The notes under the pieces are model-generated. The model worked only from the letters and a program-made list of their open reading frames with translations, was not told the DNA's origin and searched no databases. A program made the position numbers and the translations under genes. Of a stretch of 64,000 nucleotides of DNA, positions 41,971 to 51,341 are shown one piece after another. The stretch comes from Verrucomicrobiota bacterium. GTDB taxonomy: Bacteria > Verrucomicrobiota > Kiritimatiellia > CAIVKH01. Positions within the stretch are counted from its first letter, which is position 1, and the number at the start of each line of letters is the position of its first letter. The stretch is taken from contig JACKPT010000011.1 in assembly GCA_024233345.1 (NCBI GenBank), positions 62,001 to 126,000 on the forward strand, in the 5' to 3' direction.

Positions 41971-43059
41971 ATGAAGCTGATCGACAAATACATCCTCCGG
42001 TCTTTCCTGGCCCCCTTTGTGTATTGTTTGGCCGCCTTTCTGCTGGTGTTCATTGTGTTTGACCTCTTCGACAACCTGTCGGATTTCGTCAATGGGAATA
42101 CCCCGATGCTTCGCGTTCTCCGCTACTATGTGACCCTGGTCCCCACCGTCCTGGTTTTTGTGACCCCGATCTCCCTGTTGCTGGGCATTCTCTACAGTCT
42201 TTCCTCCATGACCAAAAACAACGAGTTAACCGCGATGCGGGCCAGCGGTATCAGCCTCTACCGGTTGATGACACCCTTTCTGGTGGTCGGGTTTTTATCC
42301 AGCATCGTGGTCGCAGTGGTTCATGAAACGATCAGTCCCCAGGCCGCCTACTGGTGCGACCAATTTGTCAAGGAACAGCGAAACGACAATCCGGAATCCG
42401 TCCATATCGCCGACCCTTTTCTCATGGTCCGGGAACAGGATCACCGGACCTGGTTTGTCAGTCGTTTCAATACCCGTACCTACGAGATGGGGGGAGTCGA
42501 AGTCACAACCCTGCGGGAAGACAATACCACCGCCCGCAAATTGACGGCTCAAAAAGCATCATGGCTGGATCATCAGTGGATCTTTGAAGATGTCGTGGAA
42601 CAGAAATTCGATACCTGGGGTAACCCGATGGGGCCCCCGCGATTTTCCCGGTATGTCGACCTGCCCGAACTGACGGAAGTACCTGCGGACTTCATGGTGT
42701 ATGTGAAGAAACCCGAATTCATGTCCAGCCGGGAACTGTTGCTCTACCTGAATGCCAATCAGAATTTCCAGAAGGAAACCCTGGCCCGGTTCAAGGTCGA
42801 CTTGCACTACCGGCTCGCACAACCCTGGACCTGCCTGGTGATTACCCTGCTCGGTATCCCGTTTGGCAACCACACCGGGCGGAAGGGGGCCTTGGCCGGG
42901 ATCATGCTGTGTTTCGGTCTCTTTTTCGGGTATTATGCAGTGATGAACCTGATCCTGTATATTGGGAAAGAGGCCCTCATCCCCGCCTGGCTGGCCGCCT
43001 GGCTGCCCAACGCCCTGTTTCTCATCACCGGCTCGGTGATGCTCTCGCGCATGCGATAA
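41971..43059 (+). CDS. LptF/LptG-family permease (lipopolysaccharide export)
   Basis: A 362-residue YjgP/YjgQ protein. TM helices lie at about 12-33, 55-80, 98-120 at the N-terminus and 280-300, 308-328, 335-355 at the C-terminus, with a beta-jellyroll periplasmic domain between (residues 125-270; FVSRFNTRTYEMGGVEVTTL). LKLIDKYILRSFLAPF is the classic LptG start. These proteins extract LPS from the inner membrane with LptB. Usually lptF and lptG are paired, but only one is here. Start ATG 41971 is chosen because the longer frame has 13 unconserved residues. Confidence 0.88.
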   Translation: MKLIDKYILRSFLAPFVYCLAAFLLVFIVFDLFDNLSDFVNGNTPMLRVLRYYVTLVPTVLVFVTPISLLLGILYSLSSMTKNNELTAMRASGISLYRLMTPFLVVGFLSSIVVAVVHETISPQAAYWCDQFVKEQRNDNPESVHIADPFLMVREQDHRTWFVSRFNTRTYEMGGVEVTTLREDNTTARKLTAQKASWLDHQWIFEDVVEQKFDTWGNPMGPPRFSRYVDLPELTEVPADFMVYVKKPEFMSSRELLLYLNANQNFQKETLARFKVDLHYRLAQPWTCLVITLLGIPFGNHTGRKGALAGIMLCFGLFFGYYAVMNLILYIGKEALIPAWLAAWLPNALFLITGSVMLSRMR

Positions 43060-43101
43060 CCCGCCGGTTTGACTGGTTCCCAGGCCATGGTACAGTGACG
43101 T

Positions 43102-43473
43102 ATGACCGAGGAGCAAAATCAGGCTTCCCGCCCGATCCTTCTTAGCGTCGGTGGGAACGATTGCATTCCCCAACCGGCAACCTTTCGACTTTGCCCACTG
43201 GGTGCCCAGTTTTACACGGATCGGCCCCTGCGCGAATTTGATCTGATGACCATGACCATCCAGACTCCGGGGTCAGCCGAACCCGTCGAACACACCGGAG
43301 CCATCATACGGTGTGAGGACTCCGGCACTCGCGAAGGGCGATATCGTATCTGGATCAAGTTTCTTGATAACCCCCTGCAAACCTGTGACCAGATCGCGTG
43401 CGATGCCCATGACGATCATACCCGCTGCTGTTTTTGTGAGCAGGAACCATCCCCGGAATTGCCCCCCGGCTGA
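43102..43473 (+). CDS. Short PilZ-like or unknown protein
   Basis: A 123-residue protein starting MTEEQNQASRPILLSVGGND. The middle resembles a PilZ fold (GAQFYTDRPLREFDLMTMTIQT, then GAIIRCEDSGTREGRYRIWIKFLD), but the N-terminal RxxxR c-di-GMP motif is not evident. The C-terminus has CDQIACD and CCFCEQ, so four or more cysteines that could bind a metal. It sits between the LptG-like and cytidine deaminase genes on the same strand. I cannot give it a function. Confidence 0.55.
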   Translation: MTEEQNQASRPILLSVGGNDCIPQPATFRLCPLGAQFYTDRPLREFDLMTMTIQTPGSAEPVEHTGAIIRCEDSGTREGRYRIWIKFLDNPLQTCDQIACDAHDDHTRCCFCEQEPSPELPPG

Positions 43474-43518
43474 AATGCGGGATTCCCACGAACCTCGATT
43501 TCATGTTAGGAGTACCCT

Positions 43519-43938
43519 ATGACTGATCTACCGGTTAACGATCTGTTGCAACACGCCATGGCGGCCCGTGAACGGGCCTACGCCCCCTACTCCCACTTTC
43601 TTGTCGGAGCGGCCATCCATTGTGTCGGAGATGGCAAAATCTTCGCCGGGTGCAATGTGGAGAATGCGAGCTATGGCGGCACCATCTGCGCCGAGCGCTC
43701 CGCCATCGTCAGTATGGTTTCCCAACGGGGATTCTGCCGGATCGATGGTGTGGTTGTGGTCACCAATGCGGAACCCGCCAGTTGTCCCTGCGGCTTGTGC
43801 CTTCAGGTACTGGCCGAATTCTGTTCACCATCCACACCGGTCTATCTGGCCAACCTCAACGGCATCCAGAAGCAACTCACCATGCAAGAACTGCTCCCCC
43901 ACTCCTTCACCGAGGTGCCCGGACCCGCGGCATCATGA
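43519..43938 (+). CDS. cdd: Cytidine deaminase
   Basis: A 139-residue homotetrameric-type cytidine deaminase. The zinc site is complete: GGTICAERSAI carries the first Cys with the catalytic Glu, and PCGLCLQVLAEF carries the other two Cys. GCNVENASYG is the substrate loop. The enzyme deaminates cytidine and deoxycytidine in pyrimidine salvage. TAGGAG precedes the ATG at a good distance. The end overlaps the end of the convergent htpG by six bases. Family length of 130-140 shows it is complete. Confidence 0.95.
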   Translation: MTDLPVNDLLQHAMAARERAYAPYSHFLVGAAIHCVGDGKIFAGCNVENASYGGTICAERSAIVSMVSQRGFCRIDGVVVVTNAEPASCPCGLCLQVLAEFCSPSTPVYLANLNGIQKQLTMQELLPHSFTEVPGPAAS

Positions 43939-45867
43939 CCGCTCAGAGGAGCGCGCGGCCATCAGCGAACTCACCAATCGGCTGAACCGTGCCGGATCCT
44001 TGAGCGGGGATCCCTCCATGAGCAACGCTTGCCCCAGCAGCAAATCCGCATAGTCTTTCAGTTCGGGATTTTCCGCGTTCTCGCTGTGCAGGGACTGCAT
44101 CACTGCCACTACCGGATGATTCGGGTTGACCTCAAGGATCCGCTTGGATTCCGGAACCTCCTGCCCCATGGCCTTCATGACCCGCTCCATGGTTGCATTC
44201 ATGCCGTGCTCATCGGCAACCAGGCAGCAGGGCGAATCCACCAGCCGGTGGCTGAACCGAACATCTTTAACTTCTCCGGAAAGCATGGTTTTCATCCAGT
44301 CCAGGAGCGGACTGGCCGGTTCCTTGTCTTCCTGCTTCTTCTCTTCGCTTTTCTCTTCCGCGGGGTCTTTATCCAGATCCAACTCACCGCGATCGATGTG
44401 CCGGATGGTCTTTTCGCCATAGGTCGTCACCGCCGAGCCAACCCACTCATCGATGGGATCGACCCAGAACAAAACCTCATAGTCATGTGTCTTGAAGACC
44501 TCCAGCAACGGGGAGGCTTTCGCGGCTTGGACCGAGTCAGCGGTCAGAACATAAATCTCCTTTTGTGCTGCCGGCATGCGGTCCACATAGTCCCGGAACG
44601 AGACCCAGTCATCGCCTTCGGTTCTGGTGCTCGGATAGAGCATGAGATCCAGCAATTTGTCCTTGTTTTCAATGTCCGCATGCAAGCCCTCTTTGAGCAC
44701 CGGGCCAAAGGCCTTGAAGAATGCCCGATAGTCCTCCACATGCTTTTCCTTCATTTCGGAAAGGGTTTTCAGCACTTTGGCCACCAGGTTCTTGCGGATT
44801 TTCCGAATGATTGCGTCATCCTGAAGCATTTCCCGGGAAACGTTCAGGGGCAGATCACTGGAGTCCACCACCCCCTTGATAAACCGAAGGTACTCCGGCA
44901 GGAGGGCTTTGCAGTCGTCGGTGATGAAAACGTTCCGCACATACAAATGAATGCCATGATGCCCCTCCCGCATATAGAGGTCCATCGGCGCCTGCTTGGG
45001 AATGAACAGCAACGCCTTGAATTCAGTGACGCCTTCTCCCGCATAGTGAATGGTCTTGCCAGGCTCACCGAAGTCATGACTCACATGATGGTAAAATTCC
45101 TTGTACGCCTCTTCGGATACTTCGGAGGGTGATTTTTTCCAGATCGCCTTCCGGGAATTAATGATCTCCTCCTTGGGCGCCTCCCCTTCATCGGCGGAAG
45201 AATCGTCTTCTGTATCCACGTCCGGCTTTGGCGTCTCGAGAACCACCGGATAGGCGATATAGTCAGAGTACTGTTTGACGATGGATCGAATGCGCCACCC
45301 GTCGAGATATTCATCCAGACCCTCGCGCAAGTGTAGAATGACATCGGTTCCCGCCTCGGCCCGGTCCGTTTCCTCCAGGGTGTAAGCATCCTCGCCATGG
45401 GAGGACCATTTCAGTGCGGGATCCAGACTGCCCAGTCGCCTGGTGATGACCTCCACTTTGTCTGCCACCATGAATGAAGCATAAAAGCCAACCCCGAACT
45501 GGCCGATCAGCTCCGGTTTGGACGCATTCTCCGGGTGGGCGGAAAGACTATCGAGAAATCGCTTGGTCCCCGAATTCGCGATCGTACCAATGTTGTCTTC
45601 AATTTCCTGACGGTTCATGCCCACCCCATTATCCGACACCACCAGGGTGCGCGCTTCCTTGTCGATGCGGATGCGAACTTTCCAGTCTTCCTCGGCTTTC
45701 TGGTGCTCCTTGTCGGTGAGGGATTCGAATCGGGCCCGGTCCAGGGCATCGGATGCGTTGGAGATTAACTCCCGCAAAAAGATTTCCTTCTTGGAGTACA
45801 GGGAGTGGATGACAAGATCAAGCAGCCGCCGTACTTCGGTTTTGAAGGCATGGGTTTCTGTCGTCAT
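43933..45867 (-). CDS. htpG: HtpG (Hsp90-family chaperone)
   Basis: A 644-residue Hsp90. The GHKL ATPase motifs are ELISNASDALDRAR, SDNGVGMNRQEIEDNIGTIANSGT (24 residues, about 78-101) and GQFGVGFYASFMV. The middle domain has YVRNVFITDDCKALLPEYLRF. The C-terminus HPVVAVMQSLHSEN and LLLGQALLMEGSPL forms the dimer interface. Residues around 212-230 and 490-515 are the charged linkers (EDDSSADEGEAPKEE). ATG 45867 fits the bacterial N-terminus; AAAGGAA precedes it. It is expected to be heat-induced, but I could not identify a sigma-32 promoter with confidence. Confidence 0.97.
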   Translation of the reverse strand: MTTETHAFKTEVRRLLDLVIHSLYSKKEIFLRELISNASDALDRARFESLTDKEHQKAEEDWKVRIRIDKEARTLVVSDNGVGMNRQEIEDNIGTIANSGTKRFLDSLSAHPENASKPELIGQFGVGFYASFMVADKVEVITRRLGSLDPALKWSSHGEDAYTLEETDRAEAGTDVILHLREGLDEYLDGWRIRSIVKQYSDYIAYPVVLETPKPDVDTEDDSSADEGEAPKEEIINSRKAIWKKSPSEVSEEAYKEFYHHVSHDFGEPGKTIHYAGEGVTEFKALLFIPKQAPMDLYMREGHHGIHLYVRNVFITDDCKALLPEYLRFIKGVVDSSDLPLNVSREMLQDDAIIRKIRKNLVAKVLKTLSEMKEKHVEDYRAFFKAFGPVLKEGLHADIENKDKLLDLMLYPSTRTEGDDWVSFRDYVDRMPAAQKEIYVLTADSVQAAKASPLLEVFKTHDYEVLFWVDPIDEWVGSAVTTYGEKTIRHIDRGELDLDKDPAEEKSEEKKQEDKEPASPLLDWMKTMLSGEVKDVRFSHRLVDSPCCLVADEHGMNATMERVMKAMGQEVPESKRILEVNPNHPVVAVMQSLHSENAENPELKDYADLLLGQALLMEGSPLKDPARFSRLVSSLMAARSSERS

Positions 45868-45944
45868 AGCATTGAATTCCTTTCTACATGATCGCATTTA
45901 CACAGGGGTAGCCCCTTCCGGTCAGGCCAGGGCAATCGTTCCGT

Positions 45945-47177
45945 CTAGCGTTTGAATGGGACGCTCTGATCCAGCCGGGGGTGGCCGTCTTGCAGGTCCG
46001 CCTTCTGAATTCCTTTACCCTTGTTGGCTTTGGCAAGGTCCTCAATCAAACCGGCGAGCAGATGAATGCTGGCCATCACATCGCCGGTGTGACCGCTCTC
46101 GGAAATGGTATGCATATTGCGCAGGGGGATGCCCAGCGAGGCGGAAGCTGCATCGACACTGGCCAGAGCCGCCGCCATTGCGTCGGTACCGGTGTCCCGC
46201 CCGGAAGGGCTGGTCTGCAGGGGAATATCACGCTTCCTTGCCGCCTGCACAATCAGGCTATTGAGATACTCACTGGTCGTGGCACCGGTGGTGAGGGTCG
46301 GGCCCTCCCCAATCGCAACCTTGGTAAATCGCTGATCGCCGACCCCGGGGGCGGCATCGTAGTCATGGTCCACATCGACACCAATCAGAATATCCGGCTT
46401 CAGAACCCCGGCAAACACCCGGCTGCCGAACCGGCCGATTTCTTCATGGGTGGCGATGGCAAACTGAACCCGGAGGGTCTCCGGTGTCTTTTTTGCAATC
46501 AGTCGCGCGGTCTCCAGGGTCACAAAACTACCCAAACCATTATCGAGATAAGCCCCGTAAAAGGTGTTGTCGGCAAAACCAGGGCGGATTGGCCGATTCA
46601 TGAGTAGGGTGTCGCCGGGCTTGATCCCCGCCTTTTGCACCTGCTTCTTTTTATCTTTGCCGTGCAGTTGAAGTTCCAGATAGAGCATTTCGGGCTTGAT
46701 GCCCTTTTCCCCGTTACGCAGTCCAGCCGGTGCGAAGTGAATCGCCCCGATGGCTTCAATGGTGCCGCCCTCAATTCGCCGGTACTGCCCGGGCTTCTCC
46801 GGATGCTCGCTGAACACGATGACCTCATGACCGATCAGGGTGGTGGGTAAAAAGGAATCCGAGTTGATCCAGACCTTCCCGTCATCGCCGATGGATCGAA
46901 CCTGCATCCGGATCTTGTCGGCATGACCGATGATCATGACACTGCACAGGTCGTCCCGGCCGGGATGGGTATCACAGACAATGCCCGCATTTCCTTTGAA
47001 TTGATGAATCGACCAGCTCGCCGGCATGAACGATTCCATCTCCGGCTTGATCACCCCGTAGGTCATGGCGGCTTCCAGTCCGATTGGGCTGGGGGCGGCC
47101 AGCACACGCCGCATCAAAGAGAATTTATTCTCCGGCATCGCCTGGGTCCAGGGTTTGGATTTCTTCTCCGCTTTCAT
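45945..47177 (-). CDS. M42-family aminopeptidase-like metallopeptidase
   Basis: A 410-residue protein of the M42 (glutamyl aminopeptidase/tetrahedral TET) family. Metal-site positions are recognisable: GHADKI (first His/Asp), FYGAYLDNGLGSFVTLE (usually a DDRAG-type site, here DNGLG), THEEIGRFGSR with the catalytic Glu pair, GVDVDHD, and MHTISESGHTGDV at the C-terminus. Several residues differ from the classical consensus, so ligands should be confirmed by alignment. Start ATG 47177 is set by AGGAG five bases upstream, which is better than the frame from 47195. It is divergent from bioA. Confidence 0.8.
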   Translation of the reverse strand: MKAEKKSKPWTQAMPENKFSLMRRVLAAPSPIGLEAAMTYGVIKPEMESFMPASWSIHQFKGNAGIVCDTHPGRDDLCSVMIIGHADKIRMQVRSIGDDGKVWINSDSFLPTTLIGHEVIVFSEHPEKPGQYRRIEGGTIEAIGAIHFAPAGLRNGEKGIKPEMLYLELQLHGKDKKKQVQKAGIKPGDTLLMNRPIRPGFADNTFYGAYLDNGLGSFVTLETARLIAKKTPETLRVQFAIATHEEIGRFGSRVFAGVLKPDILIGVDVDHDYDAAPGVGDQRFTKVAIGEGPTLTTGATTSEYLNSLIVQAARKRDIPLQTSPSGRDTGTDAMAAALASVDAASASLGIPLRNMHTISESGHTGDVMASIHLLAGLIEDLAKANKGKGIQKADLQDGHPRLDQSVPFKR

Positions 47178-47266
47178 CGTACTCCTGCTTTCCATGGGGC
47201 GATTGGTCTGCCCCCTTGCATTTACCTGTCATTCGTCTTAAAAACCGTATTAGTGGATACGCTATC

Positions 47267-48622
47267 ATGACCGACATCGCAACCCTGCTTTCACAGGATT
47301 TTCATGCCATTTGGCATCCCTATACCCGGTTTTCCACCCTCCGGGAGCACCAACTGCCTGTCCTTTGCCGCGGCGAAGGCATGCATCTATACACCCCGGA
47401 TGGGCGTGCGTTTGTGGATGCCATCTCATCCTGGTGGTGTTGCGCCCTCGGCCACAGTCACCCGGCCATCGTCCGGGCAATCCAGAGCCAGGCCGGACAG
47501 CTCCAACACAGCATTCTTGGCAATCTGACCCATCCCCAGGCGATCCGGCTTGCCCATCGCCTCGCCCACCTGCTGCCAACCCGGGACCGACATACCCTGT
47601 TCGCATCCGACGGGTCGAGCGCCATTGAGCAAGCAGTCAAAATAGCCGTTCAGTATCGTCATAACACCGGCGAAACCCAGCGCCGAAAGATTGCCTGCCT
47701 GACCTCGGCCTATCATGGTGACACGCTCGGTTCGATGTCGCTCGGTTATGTCGAAGCATTTCACCGACCGTTTCGCGAGCTTTTGTTCAGTGCGGTGCGA
47801 CTGCCGTTTCCCCAGTGCCCCTGCCGGATGACACGGGACATCGCCCCCGGGCATTCTGAACCCGATCCGGCCTGCACCGCATCCTGTTTTGCCGAGGCCG
47901 AAGCCATTCTTGAGGAAGTTGCAGAGGAGCTCACTGCGGTGGTGGTCGAACCCATGGTCCAGGGGGCTGCCGGCATGCGAATGCACGGCGCGGGCTGGCT
48001 CTCCTCCCTTGCCACCTGGTGCCGGAACCATGATGTTCTATTGATTCTTGATGAAATTGCCACCGGATTCGGGCGTACCGGGGAACTGTTTGCCTTTCAT
48101 CATGCCGCCGGGGTGGATCCGGACATCCTGTGTCTCGGCAAAGCTCTGACCGCCGGATCGCTCCCGTTGAGCGCCACGGTGGTCAAGGACTTCATCTACC
48201 GGACCTTTGCCGATCTCGACGAAGACCATACACTTCAGCATGGCCATACCTTTTGCGGAAACCCCATCGCCGCCGCCGCTGCCAACGCAGCACTCGATGT
48301 CTATCTAGCGCCGGAATTCCTCACCGGGGTCAGGGAGTTGGCCGGGCTGCTGCGAACCGGACTCGAGCCCTGCCGGGAAATTCCCGGGGTGCGGGATGTC
48401 CGCTGCCTCGGTTTGGTCGGTGCCGTGGAACTGGAGCCTCATCACGGACGGCCCGCAGACTCCCGGGCTCATCAAATCCGGCGGCACCTCCAGGATCAGG
48501 GCATCCTGCTCCGCCCCATCGGGGATGTCCTCTACCTGATGCCTCCCCTGATCATCGACCAGACCACCCTGGATTGGTTGATCCGTGAATTTATCCAGGC
48601 GATCTCCACCGTCGCCAGATGA
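47267..48622 (+). CDS. bioA: Adenosylmethionine-8-amino-7-oxononanoate aminotransferase
   Basis: A 451-residue class III PLP aminotransferase. WHPYTRFSTLREHQLPVL at the N-terminus is diagnostic of BioA, which transfers the amino group of SAM to KAPA in biotin synthesis. SWWCCALGHSHPAI is the second BioA signature, LLILDEIATGFGRTG marks the PLP phosphate/aspartate region, and CLGKALTAG carries the PLP lysine. It sits alone here; the rest of the bio genes are not in the window. The start ATG 47267 gives a typical length. An AT-rich gap with the divergent M42 gene lies upstream. Confidence 0.93.
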   Translation: MTDIATLLSQDFHAIWHPYTRFSTLREHQLPVLCRGEGMHLYTPDGRAFVDAISSWWCCALGHSHPAIVRAIQSQAGQLQHSILGNLTHPQAIRLAHRLAHLLPTRDRHTLFASDGSSAIEQAVKIAVQYRHNTGETQRRKIACLTSAYHGDTLGSMSLGYVEAFHRPFRELLFSAVRLPFPQCPCRMTRDIAPGHSEPDPACTASCFAEAEAILEEVAEELTAVVVEPMVQGAAGMRMHGAGWLSSLATWCRNHDVLLILDEIATGFGRTGELFAFHHAAGVDPDILCLGKALTAGSLPLSATVVKDFIYRTFADLDEDHTLQHGHTFCGNPIAAAAANAALDVYLAPEFLTGVRELAGLLRTGLEPCREIPGVRDVRCLGLVGAVELEPHHGRPADSRAHQIRRHLQDQGILLRPIGDVLYLMPPLIIDQTTLDWLIREFIQAISTVAR

Positions 48623-48775
48623 CTCATTCCCACGACTCTGGTTACCGGATCACCGTACCCGGCAACCTGTCAGCGGCTAGAGCCATTCAAGTAATGCCGA
48701 AGCCGTACAGCGATTCGCCAGGCAGGCTGGGCGGCCCGTGACAAACCGACCGGCCAAAGATGAACTTAGACGGCT

Positions 48776-49768
48776 CTAGAATGCGCCCAGAAACAGGGAG
48801 CCGAAGGTGGTGAACGGCGAGGTTTCCCGAATGTCATCCACCATCGCCCGCACCTCGTTGAGGGCGCTCATCAATTCATTGTAGAGGGCATCATCCGTCA
48901 GCATCTTGCCCAGCGAACCCTCTCCAGCTCCCACTTTTCCGGTAACCTCTTCCAGCGAGGAGACCGCCGATGCGAGATCCTGATAGAGGGTGTCGTCCGA
49001 GGATAGCAACCTGCCCATGGTTCCCTCTCCCGCCGCCAGTCGGGCGGTAATTTCCGCCAGATCCCCGGATACCGCACGAAAGTTCTCATACACAGTCTCA
49101 TCCTGCATCAGTTTCCCGATGGTTCCCTCACCCCGCTCGAGGGTCCCGGTCAGGTTCTTTAAACTTTTGGTGATGGCTTCAAAATCATTGTAAAGGGTGT
49201 CCTCATACAACAGCTTGCCAAAGGTTCCCCTCCCCTCAGCCAATCCCTCGGTGAGCTGTCGAACATTGGCCATCGATATTTCCAGGTTCTTGAGAATCCC
49301 CCCCTCTTCCAGCGCTTTGCGAATGGCGAGAATGGCGTCCGATGCCTCCGTGATAAAGTCGATGGGAGCGGTTCCCTTCAGTAAACTGTCGCCGGAAACC
49401 TTGGGTTGGGTCTCCGAACCCTGTTTGATCGCAACATACTTCCCCCCCAACACCGAGGATGATTCCACCGAAATCTCGTAGTCCTCCCGCAAATCCAGGC
49501 GATACTTTAACGTGAGCTCCACCACCACCCCATCACGCTCGATCGTCATCACGCTGACCCGCCCCACGTCAACCCCCTGCACATAGACCTTGTCCCCGGT
49601 AATCAAACCGGTCACATCGGCAAACTTGACCCGGATCTGATAGGTCTTTGTGAAGATGTTGTCGAAACTCAGGATGATGGTGAAATAGGCCAGCGCGGAA
49701 AGGATCAGGAACATGAACAGTCCCACCATCAATTCGAGCTTGGCTTGCTTGGCACGATCTTTTTTCAT
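48776..49768 (-). CDS. mlaD: MlaD-like MCE-domain lipid-transport protein with C-terminal repeats
   Basis: A 330-residue protein with one N-terminal TM helix (about 13-34) and an MCE domain (residues 43-130; YQIRVKFADVTGLITGDKVYV and SVLGGKYVAIKQGS). Beyond residue 165 there are four tandem repeats of about 35 residues, each beginning with a G-x-G-T-x-G-K/R-L/M core (GRGTFGKLLYEDTLYNDF, GEGTIGKLMQDETVYENF, GEGTMGRLLSSDDTLYQD, GEGSLGKMLTDDALYNEL). The MCE domain forms the periplasmic ring for lipid transport in the Mla system. The repeats may form a helical needle or shaft, as in longer MCE proteins. The gene overlaps mlaF by ATGA. Confidence 0.9.
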   Translation of the reverse strand: MKKDRAKQAKLELMVGLFMFLILSALAYFTIILSFDNIFTKTYQIRVKFADVTGLITGDKVYVQGVDVGRVSVMTIERDGVVVELTLKYRLDLREDYEISVESSSVLGGKYVAIKQGSETQPKVSGDSLLKGTAPIDFITEASDAILAIRKALEEGGILKNLEISMANVRQLTEGLAEGRGTFGKLLYEDTLYNDFEAITKSLKNLTGTLERGEGTIGKLMQDETVYENFRAVSGDLAEITARLAAGEGTMGRLLSSDDTLYQDLASAVSSLEEVTGKVGAGEGSLGKMLTDDALYNELMSALNEVRAMVDDIRETSPFTTFGSLFLGAF

Positions 49769-50529
49769 GACGAAACCGACTCCTCCCATACACCCTTTCG
49801 GGTTATGTACTGCGATGCAAGAAATTGTTGAACCACCGGGTGGCTGGAATGAATAAAGTCCGCTGGGGTCGCCAATTCCACCACCTTGCCCTGATGCAAC
49901 ATGGCGATCCGGGTCCCAATCGACAGGGCACTGTGCAAGTCGTGGGTCACGACAATGCTGGTAATTCCCAGCTCCCGGTTGGTATTGGCAATCAGCTCGT
50001 CGATGGTTCTGGATGTCAGGGGGTCCAATCCCGACGTCGGTTCATCGTACAAGACCACTTCCGGTTGACGAACAATGGCCCGGGCCAGTGAAACCCGCTT
50101 CTTCATCCCCCCGGACAAATCCGAAGGCGAACGGTCATAGGCATCCTCAAGCTCGACCAAACGAAGCTTTTCCCGCACCAGGCCATCGATTTCATCATCG
50201 GTCATCTTTGTGTGCTCCCGCAAAGGCAAGGCGACATTCTCACCCGCGGAGATCCACTGAAGCAACGCGCCGCTTTGGAACAGGTAGCCGAATTTGGCCC
50301 GAATGCGCTCCAGATCCCGCCCGGTGGCTTCCGAGACACAATCATCGCCGACCCACACTTGGCCCTCATCCGGGGTCAACAACCGGACCATGTGCTTGAG
50401 GGTGACACTTTTCCCCGCGCCGGACAATCCCACGATGATGAAGACCTCACCCTGGGCAATGGTGAACGTGGCTTCATCCAGCACGGTCTTTTTGCCAAAG
50501 CGCTTGGTCACTTGTTCGAAACGAATCAT
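49765..50529 (-). CDS. mlaF: MlaF-like ABC ATPase
   Basis: A 254-residue ATPase with Walker A GLSGAGKSVT (about residue 34-43), signature LSGGMKKRVSLARAIV, Walker B VVLYDEPTSGLDPLT and VVTHDLHSALSI. The LSGGMKKRV form and GLSGAGKS are typical of MlaF/Ttg2A ATPases that drive phospholipid transport with MlaE. It overlaps mlaE upstream and mlaD downstream by ATGA. The specific direction of transport (retrograde in E. coli) cannot be judged here. Confidence 0.93.
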   Translation of the reverse strand: MIRFEQVTKRFGKKTVLDEATFTIAQGEVFIIVGLSGAGKSVTLKHMVRLLTPDEGQVWVGDDCVSEATGRDLERIRAKFGYLFQSGALLQWISAGENVALPLREHTKMTDDEIDGLVREKLRLVELEDAYDRSPSDLSGGMKKRVSLARAIVRQPEVVLYDEPTSGLDPLTSRTIDELIANTNRELGITSIVVTHDLHSALSIGTRIAMLHQGKVVELATPADFIHSSHPVVQQFLASQYITRKGVWEESVSS

Positions 50530-51341
50530 AGCCGATAAAACATCCGGGTGATGATATAGCCTAGGATCAGAATCGTCAGAAAGGAAATGATCACCGTCCG
50601 CCGGGTCGCCTGGCCCACCCCAACCGCGCCATTGGAGGCGGTCAGGCCCTGATGGCAGGAAACCGTGGCGATCACAATCCCGAATACCAGGGCCTTGAAG
50701 AGTCCCACATAAAGATCCTTGTTCTGGGCAAACAACTGGGCGTTGTCAAAATAGGCGGTCATCGTAACCTCCAACTGGGTGGTCCCCACCACCGCCCCGC
50801 CAAAGATCCCGACAATATTGGTGAAGACGGTCAGCAGAGGCAGCATGATCATCAGGGCCACCAGTCGCGGCATGACCAGGAACCGGACCGGGTTGATCGA
50901 CATGATCTCCAGTGCGGATATTTCCTCCGACACGGTCATGGTGCCAATTTGTGCGGCGATCGCCGACCCGACACTGGCGGCAATGATCAGGGCTGTCATA
51001 AAAGGTCCCATCTCGCGCAGCATCACCACCGTGACTGCGGTGCCAATGTTCGACTGCAAACCGAACCGGCGCAATTCCAGTCCGGTCTGCAGGGCGAGAA
51101 TCATCCCCGTGAACATGCCGACCACGGTAATGACCCCCAGACTCTTAATCCCGCCCACGTACATTTGCTGAAAGATCTGCTGTCGGGCCCGGAACCTGAA
51201 CATGCTCCGGATATGCAGAAAAGCCTCCCCCAGCATCAGCAGTGCGAGACCGGCCCCGCGAAGGGTCTGGACCACATGTCGGCCCGTCTGCTCGATGATG
51301 GTCTCCGCCGGGGGCAGATATTCTGGTTCACGGGTTTTCAA
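50526..51341 (-). CDS. mlaE: MlaE-like permease
   Basis: A 271-residue integral membrane protein of the MlaE/Ttg2B family. GIKSLGVITVVGMFTGMILALQTGLELRRFG is the conserved N-terminal helix pair (31 residues, about 85-115), ALIIAASVGSAIAAQIGTMTVSEEISAL is the EQLSxL-type coupling motif for the ATPase (28 residues, about 140-167), and TVSCHQGLTASNGAVGVGQATRRTVI near the C-terminus is also typical. It overlaps mlaF and the FPLY-repeat gene by ATGA. Confidence 0.93.
   Translation of the reverse strand: MKTREPEYLPPAETIIEQTGRHVVQTLRGAGLALLMLGEAFLHIRSMFRFRARQQIFQQMYVGGIKSLGVITVVGMFTGMILALQTGLELRRFGLQSNIGTAVTVVMLREMGPFMTALIIAASVGSAIAAQIGTMTVSEEISALEIMSINPVRFLVMPRLVALMIMLPLLTVFTNIVGIFGGAVVGTTQLEVTMTAYFDNAQLFAQNKDLYVGLFKALVFGIVIATVSCHQGLTASNGAVGVGQATRRTVIISFLTILILGYIITRMFYRL

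Noticed and set aside
44029..45132. Plus-strand frame opposite htpG
   Set aside because: It is an antisense shadow of a highly conserved Hsp90 gene.
48650..48778. GGCTAGAGCC and GGCTCTAG pair in the bioA/mlaD gap
   Set aside because: The arms are 8 bases long and more than 100 bases apart, which is expected by chance; there is no mobile-element signature.
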